Source of the DNA: RUG023 sp900315435
GTDB taxonomy: Bacteria > Spirochaetota > Spirochaetia > Sphaerochaetales > Sphaerochaetaceae
Assembly: GCA_902788205.1 (NCBI GenBank)
Contig: CADAJJ010000067.1
Span: forward strand, 1 to 8,764
Direction: 5' to 3'
DNA: 8,764 nt
Position numbers and translations under genes: made by a program
The notes under the pieces: model-generated
The model's input: the letters and a program-made list of their open reading frames with translations, nothing else
Databases searched by the model: none
What the model was told of the DNA's origin: nothing
In this document: positions 7,140 through 8,764 of the stretch, one piece after another
Layout: each line of letters starts with the position of its first letter
Numbering within the stretch: the stretch's first letter is position 1

Positions 7140-7867
7140 GAAACCTGCTTGAGACGCATCGGAGAAGTGGAGATGGCTTCCCTCTGGTTGGAGGACATCG
7201 CGGTTGCTCCTGCCAGTATCAGGAGAACAGCCTGGAGGCGATGGCTGAAGGGCTGAGGCGTGGGGCAAGCTACCTGGAAATCGACATCCAGCTGACTAAG
7301 GACGACGTGCCCATCGTCTTTCATGACATCGACGTCAGGGAAAAGACCGGCATGCAGGGGTTGGTGCAGGACCACACCTTGCAGGAGATGCGAAAGACCT
7401 TCCAGGTGCCGACCTTGCGGGAGGCGATGCAGTGGGGCAGGAAAAACCACGCATACTTCGCCTTGGAGCTGAAGAGCCTACCCTATAAGACCCACGAGCA
7501 GAACATGCGTCTTGTCTCCTATCTTGACGGCATCGTCCGTGAGGAGGGCATGCTGGAACAGGTCGAGGCGTTTGGCCTCGACTTCCAGGTCCTGCAGAAG
7601 CTGCATGCAATCGACAAGCAGTTCGACATCGGCCTGATTGTACCCTTTGTCCCGGCTGACCCGGTGCGATTGATGAAGGAGATGGACGCCCTTGTCTACC
7701 TGACCTACGTCAACGAGCTGACCCCGGATATGGTGCATGACCTGCAGAAGGCGGGCTACTATGTCTCGGGGGCGATCCTTCGGGACAAGGATTTGATCGA
7801 CTATGCGGTCAGTATCCCGACCGACATGTTCGAGCATGACCATCCCGAAGAATTCCAGAATCGATGA
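7136..7867 (+). CDS. ugpQ: Glycerophosphodiester phosphodiesterase, UgpQ-like
   Basis: A 243-residue cytoplasmic phosphodiesterase that splits glycerophosphodiesters (deacylated phospholipids) into glycerol-3-phosphate and an alcohol. Seen: GGHRG (19-23) with catalytic His21, QENS (29-32) with Glu30 and Asn31, LEIDIQLTKD (47-56) with metal ligands Glu48 and Asp50, VFHD (61-64) with the second catalytic His63, and the central ALELK strand (109-113) with Glu111. No signal peptide is present, which matches UgpQ rather than periplasmic GlpQ. The ATG at 7136 overlaps the ATPase stop codon (ATGA), so it is translationally coupled; in-frame codons upstream lie inside the ATPase gene. The C-terminal third is atypical: the usual VxxWTVN strand reads YYVSGAILRD, and the end is TDMFEHDHPEEF instead of the common GxITDxP. 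The substrate range may therefore differ. It closes the operon and suggests the transporter imports phosphodiesters or glycerol-3-phosphate. Confidence 0.87.
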   Translation: MRNLLETHRRSGDGFPLVGGHRGCSCQYQENSLEAMAEGLRRGASYLEIDIQLTKDDVPIVFHDIDVREKTGMQGLVQDHTLQEMRKTFQVPTLREAMQWGRKNHAYFALELKSLPYKTHEQNMRLVSYLDGIVREEGMLEQVEAFGLDFQVLQKLHAIDKQFDIGLIVPFVPADPVRLMKEMDALVYLTYVNELTPDMVHDLQKAGYYVSGAILRDKDLIDYAVSIPTDMFEHDHPEEFQNR

Positions 7868-7889
7868 GGTAGGGCAAAATTTTTGTTCC

Positions 7890-7911
7890 GTGGTGTACCT
7901 GCATGCACCAC
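7890..7911. other. Stem-loop after the phosphodiesterase gene
   Basis: GTGGTGTA (7890-7897) pairs with TGCACCAC (7904-7911), an 8-bp stem with one wobble and a 6-base loop, 22 bp after the ugpQ-like stop codon. A short T-run (AAAATTTTT) lies before it rather than after. It is therefore not a standard intrinsic terminator on the plus strand, though it may stop decay or act with a termination factor. It is the best candidate for the operon's 3' end. Confidence 0.4.
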
Positions 7912-7937
7912 CGAGACAGTCAGGTAAAGTGTAGAGG

Positions 7938-7996
7938 CCATGGGTTTGTCTTCTCTATAAGACAAATTCATGGTATTGCTGTCTTATGGGGAAGAC
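7938..7996 (+). repeat. Two stem-loops sharing GTCTT-N6-AAGAC
   Basis: The first stem-loop pairs 7938-7952 with 7959-7973, 15 pairs around a CTCTAT loop. Eight inner pairs are perfect (TTTGTCTT/AAGACAAA), followed by two G-U pairs and a perfect CCATG/CATGG base. Because the G-U pairs form only in plus-strand RNA, the RNA is the better-paired form. The second stem-loop pairs GTCTT (7981-7985) with AAGAC (7992-7996) around ATGGGG. The 16-bp GTCTT-N6-AAGAC unit thus occurs twice, exactly 33 bp apart. The second ends 12 bp before the start of the broken ATPase gene. It could be a repeated operator (33 bp is about three turns) or a leader RNA structure. Confidence 0.45.
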
Positions 7997-8008
7997 GGAA
8001 GAACGTAC

Positions 8009-8668
8009 GTGAACCAGGATATTCTAAAACAAGTGGTGGTTGACCAGTGAGAGATGTATCTGGATGTACCATTTGTACACCGCAAGTATCTGATGGAAGA
8101 TGGCGTGAATTATTGCTTCGTGGGAATCCTGCGTTCCGGAAAGTCCGCGCTGATGTACCAGAGGATTCACGACCTTCTGGATGGCGATGTTCCTCTTGGG
8201 CGGATCATCTATGTCAACTTTGAAGACGAGCGCCTGATGGAAATGACTGTGGCGGATTTGAACCTGATTCTTGAGGTGGGGTATGATCTTTCCGGAGGGG
8301 AAACCGTATGTGTTTCTCGATGAGATCCAGAACGTGGAAGGTTGGTCCAAATTCGTACGTCGGATTGCCGATCAGAAGTACCCGGTCTGCATCACCGGAA
8401 GCAACAGCAAGATGCTGAGCAGCGAAATCGCTTCAACGCTCGGTGGAAGATATATGACATCCCGGTCAATCCCTATGCTTTCTTGGAGTATCTGCATGCC
8501 GAAGGGATCAATGTAGCGGCTCTTTCGCCACTCGGAACCAAGCAGAAGGCCGAGGTAATGCGCCTCTATGGCCAGTATCTTCAGTACGGTGCCTTTCCGG
8601 AACTGATGCATGTCAGCAGCAAAAGGGATTATCTTACCAGCATTTACCAGACAGTTTGCCTCGGTTGA
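8009..8668 (+). pseudogene. Broken AAA ATPase gene (DUF4143-type), N-terminal part only
   Basis: This is the remains of an ATPase of the widespread AAA_14/DUF4143 family, whose role is poorly known. The GTG at 8009, with GGAAG at 7997-8001, starts a short MNQDILKQVVVDQ reading that hits TGA at 8048-8050 (probably an Arg CGA changed to TGA). The same frame continues EMYLDVPFVHRKYL and the P-loop GILRSGKS, then IIYVNFEDERL. Near 8288-8293 the family reading moves forward one frame to FPEGKPYVFLDEIQN (Walker B) and ITGSNSKMLSSEIASTLGGRY. At about 8451-8455 it moves back to the first frame, DIPVNPYAFLEYL. It stops after YQTVCLG at 8668 instead of continuing into the C-terminal DUF4143 half. Intact homologues are usually around 400 residues; only about 220 remain here. 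IS-like repeats begin within about 10-15 bp of the break. With a stop, two frameshifts and a truncation it is almost certainly inactive. Confidence 0.85.
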
Positions 8669-8677
8669 ATATTACGG

Positions 8678-8764
8678 TGCGGCGGAGCCGCCTGTCCGGG
8701 GTGGCGCGAGCCACCTGTCCGGACAAACGGAGCCACCTAAAAATCACTTTCCATCGGAGATGGA
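8678..8764. mobile_element. End of an IS21-like insertion sequence (partial)
   Basis: Three spaced copies of GAGCC(A/G)CCT lie at 8685-8693, 8708-8716 and 8730-8738, the first two followed by GTCCGG. The spacing is 23 then 22 bp. On the minus strand they read AGGTGGCTC preceded by CCGGAC, the style of multiple terminal repeats at IS21-family ends (recognised from general familiarity, not a search). The element would begin near TGCGGCGG at 8678 and run off the right edge. No transposase coding is visible. On the minus strand, TCCATC-TCC-GATGGA (8764-8750) followed by AAGTGATTTTT could be the end of a terminator stem or of a gene entering from the right. The abrupt end of the ATPase remnant just before it supports an insertion boundary. 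Confidence 0.55.

Noticed and set aside
7878..7911. Rho-independent terminator for the transport operon
   Set aside because: The T-run precedes the stem-loop instead of following it, so it was recorded only as a stem-loop.
8048..8455. Possible recoding in the ATPase gene: TGA readthrough or programmed frameshifting
   Set aside because: TGA is a normal stop in the intact genes here. The shift sites lack a clear X-XXY-YYZ slippery motif, and three separate lesions plus truncation fit decay better.
8760..8764. An ATG at 8760 as the start of a plus-strand transposase gene
   Set aside because: The GGAG before it directly abuts the ATG, leaving no spacing for a ribosome site, and only two codons or fewer are visible.
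1..8764. CRISPR array, tRNA/rRNA genes, phage or toxin-antitoxin modules
   Set aside because: No regularly spaced repeat-spacer pattern, no recognisable cloverleaf or rRNA stretch, and no phage or toxin-like product were seen on either strand.

Overview
The window looks like part of a free-living, sugar-fermenting bacterial chromosome. Most of it is moderately GC-rich, strongly G/C at third codon positions, with all intact genes on the plus strand. The style of the solute-binding protein and the gene complement suggest a Sphaerochaeta-like spirochaete. That is an inference from general resemblance, since there is no rRNA or other phylogenetic marker here.

Layout. (1) 1-1345: the end of a sugar-isomerase-like TIM-barrel gene and a complete D-2-hydroxyacid dehydrogenase, 12 bp apart and evidently co-transcribed. 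(2) 1346-2690: a clearly AT-richer island holding one aldo/keto reductase gene with different codon use, plus noncoding DNA with several small dyads. (3) About 2690-2757: a short GC-rich stretch that reads as the tail of a lost gene. (4) 2894-7867: a compact five-gene transport operon encoding a periplasmic solute-binding protein, two permeases, an MsmK/UgpC-type ATPase and a cytoplasmic glycerophosphodiester phosphodiesterase. The last four genes overlap by 8, 4 and 4 bp. A 12-bp perfect hairpin sits between the binding-protein gene and the first permease gene. (5) 7868-8008: a gap with three stem-loops, two of which share the same 5-bp stem sequences 33 bp apart. (6) 8009 to about 8668: a decayed ATPase gene of the AAA/DUF4143 type with a premature stop, two frameshifts and a lost 3' half. 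(7) About 8678-8764: tandem GAGCC(A/G)CCT...TGTCCGG repeats that look like one end of an IS21-family insertion sequence running off the window.

How the genes work together. The transporter brings a solute across the inner membrane using the dedicated ATPase. The terminal phosphodiesterase makes this a Ugp-like set (B-A-E-C-Q order), so a glycerophosphodiester or glycerol-3-phosphate substrate is the leading guess. A sugar or polyol substrate remains possible because the locus next to it is sugar/hydroxyacid metabolism. No clearly new system is visible. The most informative features are the hairpin-tuned Ugp-like operon, the AT-rich reductase island, the paired stem-loops and the multiply broken ATPase gene beside an IS end.
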